Program-made: the position numbers and the translations under genes
Shown: piece after piece, positions 52,750 through 60,545 of the stretch
Layout: each line of letters starts with the position of its first letter
Position numbering within the stretch: the first letter of the stretch is position 1
From: PNAI01 sp035501735
GTDB taxonomy: Bacteria > Pseudomonadota > Alphaproteobacteria > Rhizobiales > Xanthobacteraceae
Direction: 5' to 3'
DNA: 64,000 nucleotides
Assembly: GCA_035501735.1 (NCBI GenBank)
Contig: DATJVR010000031.1
Location: forward strand, 99,097 to 163,096
Notes under the pieces: generated by a model
Database searches by the model: none
Told to the model about the DNA's origin: nothing
The model's input: the letters and a program-made list of their open reading frames with translations, nothing else

Positions 52750-54384
52750 TCACGCTCGATCCTTGATGTCGGCAACGGCCGGCCGCGTTCTTGCCGGTTT
52801 GCCCGAAAGCGCAGCGCGCCGATCTGAAATCGCAATCTGCGCTTGCTCGAGCGAGACCGAGAACGCCATCATTGCAGCCTCGTCGAGCGTATCGTTTTCG
52901 ACCTGTTGAATCATCTCGGCCAAAATCTGGTCGGTTTCGGTCTGCAGCTTTTCCAGCGCTTCGACGCTGGCGGCGTTGCGCGCCGTCTTGGTCATCTCAA
53001 GCAGCCGCTCGAGCACCTTCAGCCTGCGCACCCGGTCGTCGACCTTGGCGAAACCGACCAGTCCCGCGATCGCGGAACCGGAGAACGAGAACAGCATCAG
53101 TCCCCAATAGAGCAGGTCGCTGTAACGGTCGAAGAAGGTCTTCTGATCGCCGGTGAAATAGGCCGAGGCTCCGGGATGAACCGCGACGGAAGAATCCTTG
53201 TCGGTTGACGGCGCCTCGATTTTCAGTGCCGCAGTTATCTCGCCTTTGTCGGAGGTCATTTCCGCCACGAGGCTTTGTCGGATCGAGAACAAGAGCTTGG
53301 TGAAATCTCCCACCATCTGATCGTCAAATGATTTGCGCACCACAATGTAGTGCGAGACGCTGATCGTGTCGGTGTCCTCCTCGGGCTTTGGCGGCGAGCC
53401 GCCGAGCGAGCCGGCTTTGATCTCCGCTGCCTCATAAATTGGCTGCCGCTGCGCGATCGCCTCGGCCGCGCCGATCGAGAGAAACGTCGGGCTCTCCTTG
53501 CCGCGTGTCACGGCGGCAATCGCCGCCGCGGTGATCGGACTGCTGACCGGCCCGACCGCAAGGATGGCGTCGACTTTGTTGTCCCGGATGCCGGCAGCGA
53601 CGTTGAAGGGATCGAAATGAATGACGGTTATCTTGTCCGGCGGGGTGGGGATTTGTTTCGGATCTTCTTCCGGTTTGAGATCGACGACGACATCCGAAGA
53701 AATTCCGTACTGCCTCAAGATGACCTTGAGCAGATCGAGATTGGCCTGGCTTCGCCCGATCACGCCGATCCGCTTGCCCGTCAGGTCCGCAATCTTTTCA
53801 ATCTTGCCAGGTTTGTCTTCTTCATCGTCGTCGTCTTTTGCCTCCCTGGTCTTCTTGGCGGCCTTGCTCTTGGTGGTTTTTTTCGCCTTCGGCTTCTCCG
53901 TCTTGACCTTTTCCTTGGCTGTTTCCGGCTGCGCCGGAGGCACGATGAACACCACGACGTTCCTGCGCAGGATTGCGATCGCGGCGCCGTCTACCGCCAT
54001 GCCGAGATCGCGCCGTACCACCGCGAGATCGGCATCGCCGTGATCGATGGCGCGTGCCGCTTCGGCCGGCCCGGCTACGGTGGAAATATGCAGACGGAAA
54101 TTGCCGCGTTCGCGTTTGATCTGATTGGCGATGGCCTCGACCGCGTGAAGGTCGTCGCTGTCGGGTGGCCCGACCGCGATCTTCAGATGCGTCGGCAGCG
54201 ACATGATGTAATAGGCCACCGCGACAGTACCCGACAGCATCAGCAGCGCGGCGGTTGCCAGCAGCCAAGTATGCCGCATCAACATTCGGAGGCGGCGGCT
54301 CCAATCGAGCTTTGCCGATTGTCCTGTTCGGTCATTCTTCATGACGACGGACGTGACTGCGAGGCGGCGGAGCGACGGACGCAT
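52750..54384 (-). CDS. TAXI-family TRAP solute receptor-like membrane protein
   Basis: A 544-residue protein with an N-terminal anchor (LLATAALLMLSGTVAVAYYIM), a TAXI-type solute-binding domain (PTHLKIAVGPPDSDDLHAVEAIA through GADLAVVRRDLG-like sequence) and a C-terminal membrane helix (LLYWGLMLFSFSGSAIAGLVGF) followed by a coiled-coil-like tail. A Lys/Glu/Asp-rich insertion of about 50 residues (near 155-205) interrupts the domain. No TRAP membrane subunits are in the window. The start may be the ATG at 54342 instead, giving 530 residues. The extra helix suggests a membrane-bound sensor, not a free receptor. Confidence 0.75.
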   Translation of the reverse strand: MRPSLRRLAVTSVVMKNDRTGQSAKLDWSRRLRMLMRHTWLLATAALLMLSGTVAVAYYIMSLPTHLKIAVGPPDSDDLHAVEAIANQIKRERGNFRLHISTVAGPAEAARAIDHGDADLAVVRRDLGMAVDGAAIAILRRNVVVFIVPPAQPETAKEKVKTEKPKAKKTTKSKAAKKTREAKDDDDEEDKPGKIEKIADLTGKRIGVIGRSQANLDLLKVILRQYGISSDVVVDLKPEEDPKQIPTPPDKITVIHFDPFNVAAGIRDNKVDAILAVGPVSSPITAAAIAAVTRGKESPTFLSIGAAEAIAQRQPIYEAAEIKAGSLGGSPPKPEEDTDTISVSHYIVVRKSFDDQMVGDFTKLLFSIRQSLVAEMTSDKGEITAALKIEAPSTDKDSSVAVHPGASAYFTGDQKTFFDRYSDLLYWGLMLFSFSGSAIAGLVGFAKVDDRVRRLKVLERLLEMTKTARNAASVEALEKLQTETDQILAEMIQQVENDTLDEAAMMAFSVSLEQAQIAISDRRAALSGKPARTRPAVADIKDRA

Positions 54385-54539
54385 AGTTTCGGATTCGTAT
54401 CATGCCCCGGCCGGCCGACTCCATGGGCCAATTGCGCCCCATTTCGGCGCCACCCACAGGATGAACCCCGAACCTCGTATCCACGCCGTTGTAATGAATT
54501 GACCTTCTGAGGCAGGATCACCGCCAGAAGGAGGCCATT

Positions 54540-54833
54540 ATGCCGCAGAAACTGACCGGTTCGGCGCGCAAGGCGGCTTTGGGCAAACTGAGTGGCTGGA
54601 GCGAGGTTTCCGGCCGCGACGCCATTACTAAGAAATTCGTCTTCCAGGATTTCAACGCCGCCTTCGGGTTCATGACGCGGGTGGCGCTGGTCGCGGAGAA
54701 ACTCGACCATCACCCGGAATGGTTCAATGTGTATAAAACTGTCGAGGTGACGCTATCGACCCATGATGCCGGCGGCGTGACGAATCTTGACATCAAACTC
54801 GCCGAAACCATGGATCGGCTGGCTGGCTCCTAG
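54540..54833 (+). CDS. phhB: Pterin-4a-carbinolamine dehydratase (PhhB)
   Basis: A 97-residue enzyme that dehydrates 4a-hydroxytetrahydrobiopterin to recycle the cofactor of phenylalanine hydroxylase. Catalytic histidines are in LDHHPEW near residue 58, and the THDAGGVTNLD segment completes the site. The ATG follows AGGAGGCC. No phenylalanine hydroxylase gene is nearby, so it may act elsewhere or serve another pterin enzyme. Confidence 0.93.
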   Translation: MPQKLTGSARKAALGKLSGWSEVSGRDAITKKFVFQDFNAAFGFMTRVALVAEKLDHHPEWFNVYKTVEVTLSTHDAGGVTNLDIKLAETMDRLAGS

Positions 54834-54990
54834 ACGTAATCAGTCATGGCCGGGACCTCGCTGACACAATTGTGCCACATGAATTTGTGCGCTGCGCCAA
54901 GGCGTTGCACACAGGCTTTGCGGCCGGCGATTGGGACTTCCGATTTTCCGATTTACGCATTATTTCGCTCTTTACGAATGACGTGGAACC

Positions 54991-55701
54991 ATGAAGTCCG
55001 ACGTGCGAGACCCGATGAACGCTGATCGTTCCTGCGTCCTTTTGCTGCTCGTGGCGACCGCCATGGCGGTGTCGCTGGCCGTCACGTCGGCGCAGGCGGA
55101 AACCGCGCGTCAAAAGCCGGGGACCACGACGGCCCCCCCGCAGGTGAAATCCCCCAAGCAGCCAGCCGCTTCCGCAGAAACAAAGGCCGCCGCAACCGCC
55201 GCCAAGCCCGCTCCGAAGCCGTCTACGCCGGAGCCCACGCCCGCCAAGGCCACGGCGATCAGTTCGACACCGACCTTGCTCGGTCAGTATGACAACTGGG
55301 GGGCCTATATGGCCGCGCCCAATGGCCGCAAGGTTTGCTTTGCCGCGGCGCGGCCCAGTGGCGTGCAGACCACGCGCGGGCGCAATCCGTCCTACCTGTT
55401 CATCACCTCGCGCCCGCAGGACAAGGTCAAGGACGAGGTTTCCGCCATCGTCAGCTTCCCGCTCAAAAACAACGCGGATGCCACGGCCGTGATCGGCGGA
55501 AAGCAATACGCCATGTCCACCCGCTCCGACGGCGTCTGGATCAAGAATCAAACCGACGAAACCAAACTGGTCGAGGCCATGCGCAAGGGCGGTGATCTCG
55601 TGCTCAAGGCCACCACCGATCGCGGATTGCAGAGCACCGATACGTTTTCGATGAAAGGCCTTGCGCAGGCGCTCGATCGCGTTGCGCGCGAGTGCAAGTA
55701 G
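54991..55701 (+). CDS. Invasion-associated locus B (IalB) family protein
   Basis: A 236-residue secreted protein. The signal peptide (CVLLLLVATAMAVSLAVTSAQA) is followed by a Pro/Lys/Ala-rich linker of about 60 residues. The IalB domain begins at GQYDNWGAYMA near residue 95, with KVCFAAARPSG and a final cysteine at the C-terminus for a disulphide. IalB proteins are periplasmic and linked to host interaction in Bartonella; a general envelope role is likely here. Confidence 0.8.
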   Translation: MKSDVRDPMNADRSCVLLLLVATAMAVSLAVTSAQAETARQKPGTTTAPPQVKSPKQPAASAETKAAATAAKPAPKPSTPEPTPAKATAISSTPTLLGQYDNWGAYMAAPNGRKVCFAAARPSGVQTTRGRNPSYLFITSRPQDKVKDEVSAIVSFPLKNNADATAVIGGKQYAMSTRSDGVWIKNQTDETKLVEAMRKGGDLVLKATTDRGLQSTDTFSMKGLAQALDRVARECK

Positions 55702-55792
55702 GCCCGGATCTGATTGCCTTCACGGTCCTAACGCAGCCCATGCTTCATGCTAAACTCTGCGCCGAGAAGCGAAGCGCGACCACTGTCGAGCC

Positions 55793-57034
55793 ATGACCAT
55801 CGTACTTGATAACACGACACAAGCGCCGACCGAACCGGCCATCGAAAAGACGGCGCTCGAACGCTTCGTGGTGCCGGAGAAACCCTCGCTGGTCGGTCTG
55901 TCACGCGCGGCGCTCGCCCAGGCGCTTGGAGCGATCGGTGTCGAGCCGTCGCAACAGAAGATGCGCGTGCAACAGCTGTGGCACTGGCTTTACGTGCGAG
56001 GTGCCACCGAATTCGAGCAGATGACCAGCGTGTCGAAGCCGCTGCGCGCGACGCTCGCCGCGAATTTCACCTTGGCGCGTCCCGAGATCGTGGCCGAGCA
56101 GGTGTCGGTTGATGGCACGCGCAAGTGGTTGTTGCGGCTTCCCGGCGAGCAGGCGGGCGACCTTCCGCACGAAGTCGAATGCGTCTACATCCCGGAGGTC
56201 GACCGCGGCACGCTGTGTGTGTCGAGCCAGGTCGGCTGCACGCTCAACTGCAGCTTCTGTCACACTGGCACGCAGCGCCTCGTGCGCAACCTCACCGCAG
56301 GCGAGATCGTCGGCCAGATCATGATCGCGCGCGATCGGCTGGGCGAGTGGCTCGACACGGAGCGCGCCAAGGGCCCCGGCCTGCCGACCGAAGGCGAACG
56401 GCTGATCACCAACGTGGTCATGATGGGAATGGGCGAGCCGCTCTACAATTTCGAGGCCGTGCGCGATGCGCTCCTCGTCGTCTCCGATGGCGACGGTCTC
56501 GGCATTTCCAAGCGCCGCATCACGTTGTCGACCTCCGGCGTGGTGCCGATGATTGCGCGCGCCGGCGCCGAGATCGGTACGATGCTGGCGGTTTCGCTGC
56601 ATGCCGTGCGCAACGAGCTGCGCGATCAGCTCGTGCCGCTCAACCGCAAATATCCGATCGAGCAATTGCTTGATGCCTGTCGCAACTATCCCGGCCTGTC
56701 CAATGCGCGCCGCATCACTTTCGAGTACGTCATGCTCAAGGGCGTCAATGATTCCGCCGCCGATGCCAAAGCCCTGGTGCGCCTGTTGGCCGGCATCCCG
56801 GCAAAGATCAACCTCATCCCCTTCAATCCTTGGCCGGGCACGAAATACGAATGCTCGGACTGGCAGCAGATCGAGAAATTCTCCGAAATCATCTTCAACG
56901 CCGGCTATGCCTCGCCGGTGCGCACGCCGCGCGGCCGCGACATTCTGGCCGCCTGCGGCCAGCTCAAGAGCGCGACGGAAAAACTCTCCGCGCGCGAACG
57001 CCTCGCGCTCCGCGCCATGGCAATGACCGATTAG
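55793..57034 (+). CDS. rlmN: 23S rRNA/tRNA adenine-C2 methyltransferase RlmN
   Basis: A 413-residue radical SAM enzyme that methylates A2503 of 23S rRNA and A37 of some tRNAs. The [4Fe-4S] motif is CTLNCSFCHTG near residue 149. MMGMGEPLYNF and the late RTPRGRDILAACGQL (catalytic cysteine near 388) are diagnostic. The length is normal. The following membrane-protein gene starts two bases after its stop. Confidence 0.96.
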   Translation: MTIVLDNTTQAPTEPAIEKTALERFVVPEKPSLVGLSRAALAQALGAIGVEPSQQKMRVQQLWHWLYVRGATEFEQMTSVSKPLRATLAANFTLARPEIVAEQVSVDGTRKWLLRLPGEQAGDLPHEVECVYIPEVDRGTLCVSSQVGCTLNCSFCHTGTQRLVRNLTAGEIVGQIMIARDRLGEWLDTERAKGPGLPTEGERLITNVVMMGMGEPLYNFEAVRDALLVVSDGDGLGISKRRITLSTSGVVPMIARAGAEIGTMLAVSLHAVRNELRDQLVPLNRKYPIEQLLDACRNYPGLSNARRITFEYVMLKGVNDSAADAKALVRLLAGIPAKINLIPFNPWPGTKYECSDWQQIEKFSEIIFNAGYASPVRTPRGRDILAACGQLKSATEKLSARERLALRAMAMTD

Positions 57035-57036
57035 GC

Positions 57037-57531
57037 ATGATTCTGATCCGTTTCCTGCTGCGCTTTCTGCTGGTTCCGATGGGTGGATTTTTGGCAGCCA
57101 TGATGGCGACCATTGTCGTTTGCTCGGTGAATTGGGCCCAATTCCTCAAGCTTGTCGCGGCCGATCCGCAAGCCCCCGCCAACGCCATGCTGGCACTGAT
57201 TTTCATTGGTCCCGCTCTGCTCGCGATCATGTCGGTCGGGGCCTTTGCGATGCTCCTGCCGGCCACGATCGGGGTCGTTATTTCGGAGATCTTTGCGATA
57301 CGCTCACTTCTCTTTCACGCCTCGAACGGCGCCCTCGCGGCCTGGCTTGGCTGGGTCGTGATGCAGGACTTCCTCAAGGACTTCGAATTCTACAAGGAGC
57401 CGACGGCCGTCATTGCGGCCGGTATTGTCGCCGGCCTGACCTATTGGACGATCGCCGGCTGGACGGCAGGCTTCTGGAAGCCCGTTTTTTCCGCACCGCC
57501 GCCTCCTCCACCGCCGCCCGCGCCGGTATAG
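57037..57531 (+). CDS. Membrane protein with poly-proline tail, unknown function
   Basis: A 164-residue protein of about four membrane helices: FLLRFLLVPMGGFLAAMMATIVV, ALIFIGPALLAIMSVGAFAMLL, a short segment near 95-120, and AVIAAGIVAGLTYWTIAGW. It ends in a run of eight prolines. I do not recognise the family. The ATG at 57037 is two bases after the rlmN stop, so it is probably co-transcribed with rlmN. Confidence 0.65.
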   Translation: MILIRFLLRFLLVPMGGFLAAMMATIVVCSVNWAQFLKLVAADPQAPANAMLALIFIGPALLAIMSVGAFAMLLPATIGVVISEIFAIRSLLFHASNGALAAWLGWVVMQDFLKDFEFYKEPTAVIAAGIVAGLTYWTIAGWTAGFWKPVFSAPPPPPPPPAPV

Positions 57532-57567
57532 CTTTCCATCGCGCCGCGCGTGCGTTAGACGGAACGT

Positions 57568-58329
57568 ATGAACCGCACCGGATTGATCGTCGCGCTGGCC
57601 GTTGCCGTCGTGGTTGGGCTTCCCTTTGGTCTCTATCCCGATCTCGATTTGCGCATTGCTGCCCTGCTGTTTGATCCCGCCAAGAAAGACTTCATTCTGC
57701 GCCTGTCCCCCACCGCCGGATTCGTTCGCGGCCTGGCCATGTGGATTGTGGCGGCGATCGCGGCGCCTGCTTTCATTGCGCTCGCAATCAAATTGCTGCG
57801 GCCGCGGTCGCGTCTGCTGATCGCCGGCCGCGCGCTGGTATTTCTCATCGCCACGCTGGCGCTGGCGCCGGGTCTCGTCACCAACGTCGTGCTCAAGGAC
57901 TATTGGCCGCGCTCGCGGCCGATCGATGTTCCGCAGTTCAACGGCGACGAGCGCTTCACGGCCTGGTGGGACCCGCACGGCGGCTGCCCGAAGAACTGCT
58001 CGTTCGTCGGAGGCGAGGCTTCGGGCGCATTTTGGACGTTGGCGCCTGCCGCTTTGAGCCCGCCGGTCTGGCGGCCCGCGGCCTATGGCGCGGCGCTGCT
58101 CTTCGGTGCGAGCGTGAGCCTCTTGCGCATGGCTTTTGGCGCGCATTTTTTCACCGATATCGTCTTCGCCGGCGTGTTCACGTTTTTGATCATCTGGCTG
58201 ACGCACGGCTTCATCTATCGCTGGCGACCGACACGTTTCTCCGATGAAGCCGTGGAACGGCTGATCGAGCGCATCGCCTTGCCGCCCTATAACGCCGTCA
58301 ATGCCCTGTTTCGCCGCGGCAAGTCCTGA
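57568..58329 (+). CDS. PAP2-family phosphatase with altered motif 2
   Basis: A 253-residue membrane phosphatase of the PAP2/lipid phosphatase group. Motif 1 LKDYWPRSRP is near residue 108 and motif 3 SLLRMAFGAHFFTD is near 184-197. Motif 2, usually PSGH, reads FVGGEASGAF near 146-155, so the histidine is replaced by glutamate. A related pattern is known to me only in rhizobial PAP2 proteins. A lipid A or phospholipid phosphatase role is possible. Confidence 0.8.
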   Translation: MNRTGLIVALAVAVVVGLPFGLYPDLDLRIAALLFDPAKKDFILRLSPTAGFVRGLAMWIVAAIAAPAFIALAIKLLRPRSRLLIAGRALVFLIATLALAPGLVTNVVLKDYWPRSRPIDVPQFNGDERFTAWWDPHGGCPKNCSFVGGEASGAFWTLAPAALSPPVWRPAAYGAALLFGASVSLLRMAFGAHFFTDIVFAGVFTFLIIWLTHGFIYRWRPTRFSDEAVERLIERIALPPYNAVNALFRRGKS

Positions 58330-58396
58330 AGCACCTTGCGCGATAGGGCGTTCCGCCTATAGTCCGCGCGACTTTTGCAACGAGCGACCAAACCCG

Positions 58397-59629
58397 ATGC
58401 CCAAGGGCGACGTAAAGAAGGTGGTGCTCGCCTATTCGGGCGGGCTCGACACCTCCATCATCTTGAAATGGCTGCAGACCACCTACGGCTGCGAGGTGGT
58501 GACGTTCACGGCCGACCTCGGCCAGGGCGAGGAGCTCGAGCCCGCGCGCAAGAAGGCGCAATTGCTCGGCATCAAGGACAAGAACATTTTCATCGCGGAC
58601 CTGCGCGAGGAATTCGTGCGCGACTACGTGTTCCCGATGTTCCGCGCCAACGCGCTGTACGAAGGTCAGTATCTGCTCGGCACGTCGATCGCGCGGCCGC
58701 TTATCGCCAAGAAGCAGATCGAGATCGCCGAGAAGGTCGGCGCCGACGCGGTCGCCCATGGCGCGACCGGCAAGGGCAACGACCAGGTACGCTTCGAGCT
58801 CAGCTATTACGCGCTCAAGCCCGATGTGAAGGTGATCGCGCCCTGGCGCGAATGGAATCTGACCTCGCGCAGCAAGCTTATTGAATTCGCCGAGCAGCAC
58901 CAGATCCCGATTGCCAAAGACAAACGCGGCGAGGCGCCGTTCTCCGTCGACGCCAATCTGCTGCACGCCTCGTCCGAAGGTAAAGTCCTGGAGGACCCCG
59001 CCCAGGAGGTGCCGGATTATGTCTATTCGCGCACCCTCGATCCGGAGAACGCGCCCGACAAGCCCACTTACGTCACGGTGGAATTCGAGCGCGGCGATGC
59101 GGTCGCCGTCGACGGCAAGAAGCTCTCGCCCGCCAAATTGCTGGCGCGGCTCAACGAGCTCGGCCGCGAGAACGGCATCGGCCGGCTTGATCTCGTGGAG
59201 AATCGCTTCGTCGGCATGAAGTCGCGCGGCATGTACGAGACGCCGGGCGGCACTATTCTGCTGGCCGCGCACCGCGGCATCGAATCGATCACGCTTGACC
59301 GCGGCGCCGCACACCTGAAAGACGAACTGATGCCGAAATATGCGGAAGCGATCTATTACGGCTTCTGGTTCTCGCCCGAGCGCGAAATGCTGCAGGCGGC
59401 GATCGACAAGAGCCAGGACTTCGTCAGCGGCCGCGTGCGGCTCAAGCTGTTCAAGGGCAATGTCGGCGTGGTGTCGCGCGAGAGTCCGTATTCGCTGTAC
59501 AGCCAGGACCTCGTGACCTTCGAGGAAGGCAAGGTCGCCTACGACCAGCGCGACGCTGCGGGCTTCATCCGGCTCAATGCGCTCCGGCTGCGCACGCTCG
59601 GACAACGGAAGCGGAAGCTGAAATTGTAA
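58397..59629 (+). CDS. argG: Argininosuccinate synthase
   Basis: A 410-residue ATP-dependent ligase that joins citrulline and aspartate in arginine synthesis. The PP-loop motif AYSGGLDTS opens the protein at about residues 11-19. The citrulline/aspartate site includes GATGKGNDQVRFE, and PWREWNL is characteristic. The ATG at 58397 is chosen; a longer frame runs through the PAP2 gene. No other arg genes are nearby. Confidence 0.96.
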   Translation: MPKGDVKKVVLAYSGGLDTSIILKWLQTTYGCEVVTFTADLGQGEELEPARKKAQLLGIKDKNIFIADLREEFVRDYVFPMFRANALYEGQYLLGTSIARPLIAKKQIEIAEKVGADAVAHGATGKGNDQVRFELSYYALKPDVKVIAPWREWNLTSRSKLIEFAEQHQIPIAKDKRGEAPFSVDANLLHASSEGKVLEDPAQEVPDYVYSRTLDPENAPDKPTYVTVEFERGDAVAVDGKKLSPAKLLARLNELGRENGIGRLDLVENRFVGMKSRGMYETPGGTILLAAHRGIESITLDRGAAHLKDELMPKYAEAIYYGFWFSPEREMLQAAIDKSQDFVSGRVRLKLFKGNVGVVSRESPYSLYSQDLVTFEEGKVAYDQRDAAGFIRLNALRLRTLGQRKRKLKL

Positions 59630-59630
59630 G

Positions 59631-59734
59631 CGTCATTCCGGATTGCCGCGCAGCGGCAAGTCCGGAATCCATAATCACGGGTCAGCGAATATGGATTCCG
59701 GGCTCCGCGCTGGCGCGCGGCCCCGGAATAACGG
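59631..59734. repeat. Palindromic repeat element between argG and sdhB
   Basis: About 104 bases with near-perfect outer arms (CGTCATTCCGG and CCGGAATAACGG). It forms two hairpins, ATTCCGGA...TCCGGAAT and ATTCCGG...CCGGAAT, joined by inner arms GGAATCCATA/TATGGATTCC. This is a dispersed intergenic repeat type frequent in Bradyrhizobium-like genomes. It lies between two convergent genes and could act as a terminator for both. Confidence 0.7.
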
Positions 59735-59735
59735 C

Positions 59736-60515
59736 TTACACCTGCCGCTCGACCATCATGCGCTTGATCTCGGCGATGGCCTTCGCCGGATTGAGATGCT
59801 TTGGGCAGGCCTTTGCGCAGTTCATGATGGTGTGGCAGCGGTAGAGGCGGAACGGGTCTTCCAGATTGTCGAGCCGCTCGCCGGTCGCCTCGTCGCGCGA
59901 ATCGACGATCCAGCGTTGCGCCTGCAGGAGCGCGGCGGGGCCGAGATAGCGGTCCGAATTCCACCAATAGCTGGGGCACGAGGTGGAGCAGCAGGCGCAC
60001 AGGATGCACTCGTAGAGCCCGTCGAGTTTCTGCCGGTCCTCGTGGCTCTGCTTCCATTCCTTCTGCGGCGTGGGCGACATCGTCTGCAGCCATGGCTCGA
60101 TCGAGGCGTGCTGGGCGTAGAAGTTGGTGAGGTCTGGCACCAGATCCTTCACCACCGGCATGTGCGGCAGCGGGTAGACGCGCACCGCACCTTTGACCTC
60201 GCTCATCGCCTTGGTGCAGGCGAGCGTATTGGTGCCGTCGATGTTCATGGCGCAGGAGCCGCAGATGCCTTCGCGGCAGGAGCGGCGGAAGGTCAGCGTG
60301 GGATCGACGGTGTTCTTGATCCAGATAAGCGCGTCGAGAATCATCGGCCCGCAATCGCCGGTGTCGACGTAATAGGTGTCGAGGCGCGGATTGGCGCCGT
60401 CATCCGGGTTCCAGCGATAGACGCGGTATTCGCGCTCGGCCTTGGCGTTGGGCAAACGCGGCCACACCTTGCCCTCGGTGATCTTGGAATTCTTCGGCAG
60501 CGTGAATTGGACCAT
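59736..60515 (-). CDS. sdhB: Succinate dehydrogenase iron-sulfur subunit
   Basis: A 259-residue subunit that passes electrons from SdhA to the membrane quinone. The [2Fe-2S] motif CREGICGSCAMN is near residue 60. The [4Fe-4S] and [3Fe-4S] motifs are CILCACCSTSCP and CHTIMNCAKACPKHLNP near residues 155 and 210. It is the last gene of sdhCDAB, 30 bases after sdhA. Confidence 0.96.
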   Translation of the reverse strand: MVQFTLPKNSKITEGKVWPRLPNAKAEREYRVYRWNPDDGANPRLDTYYVDTGDCGPMILDALIWIKNTVDPTLTFRRSCREGICGSCAMNIDGTNTLACTKAMSEVKGAVRVYPLPHMPVVKDLVPDLTNFYAQHASIEPWLQTMSPTPQKEWKQSHEDRQKLDGLYECILCACCSTSCPSYWWNSDRYLGPAALLQAQRWIVDSRDEATGERLDNLEDPFRLYRCHTIMNCAKACPKHLNPAKAIAEIKRMMVERQV

Positions 60516-60545
60516 TGCCTGTTCGCTTTCGGTAATCCTTAAGTT

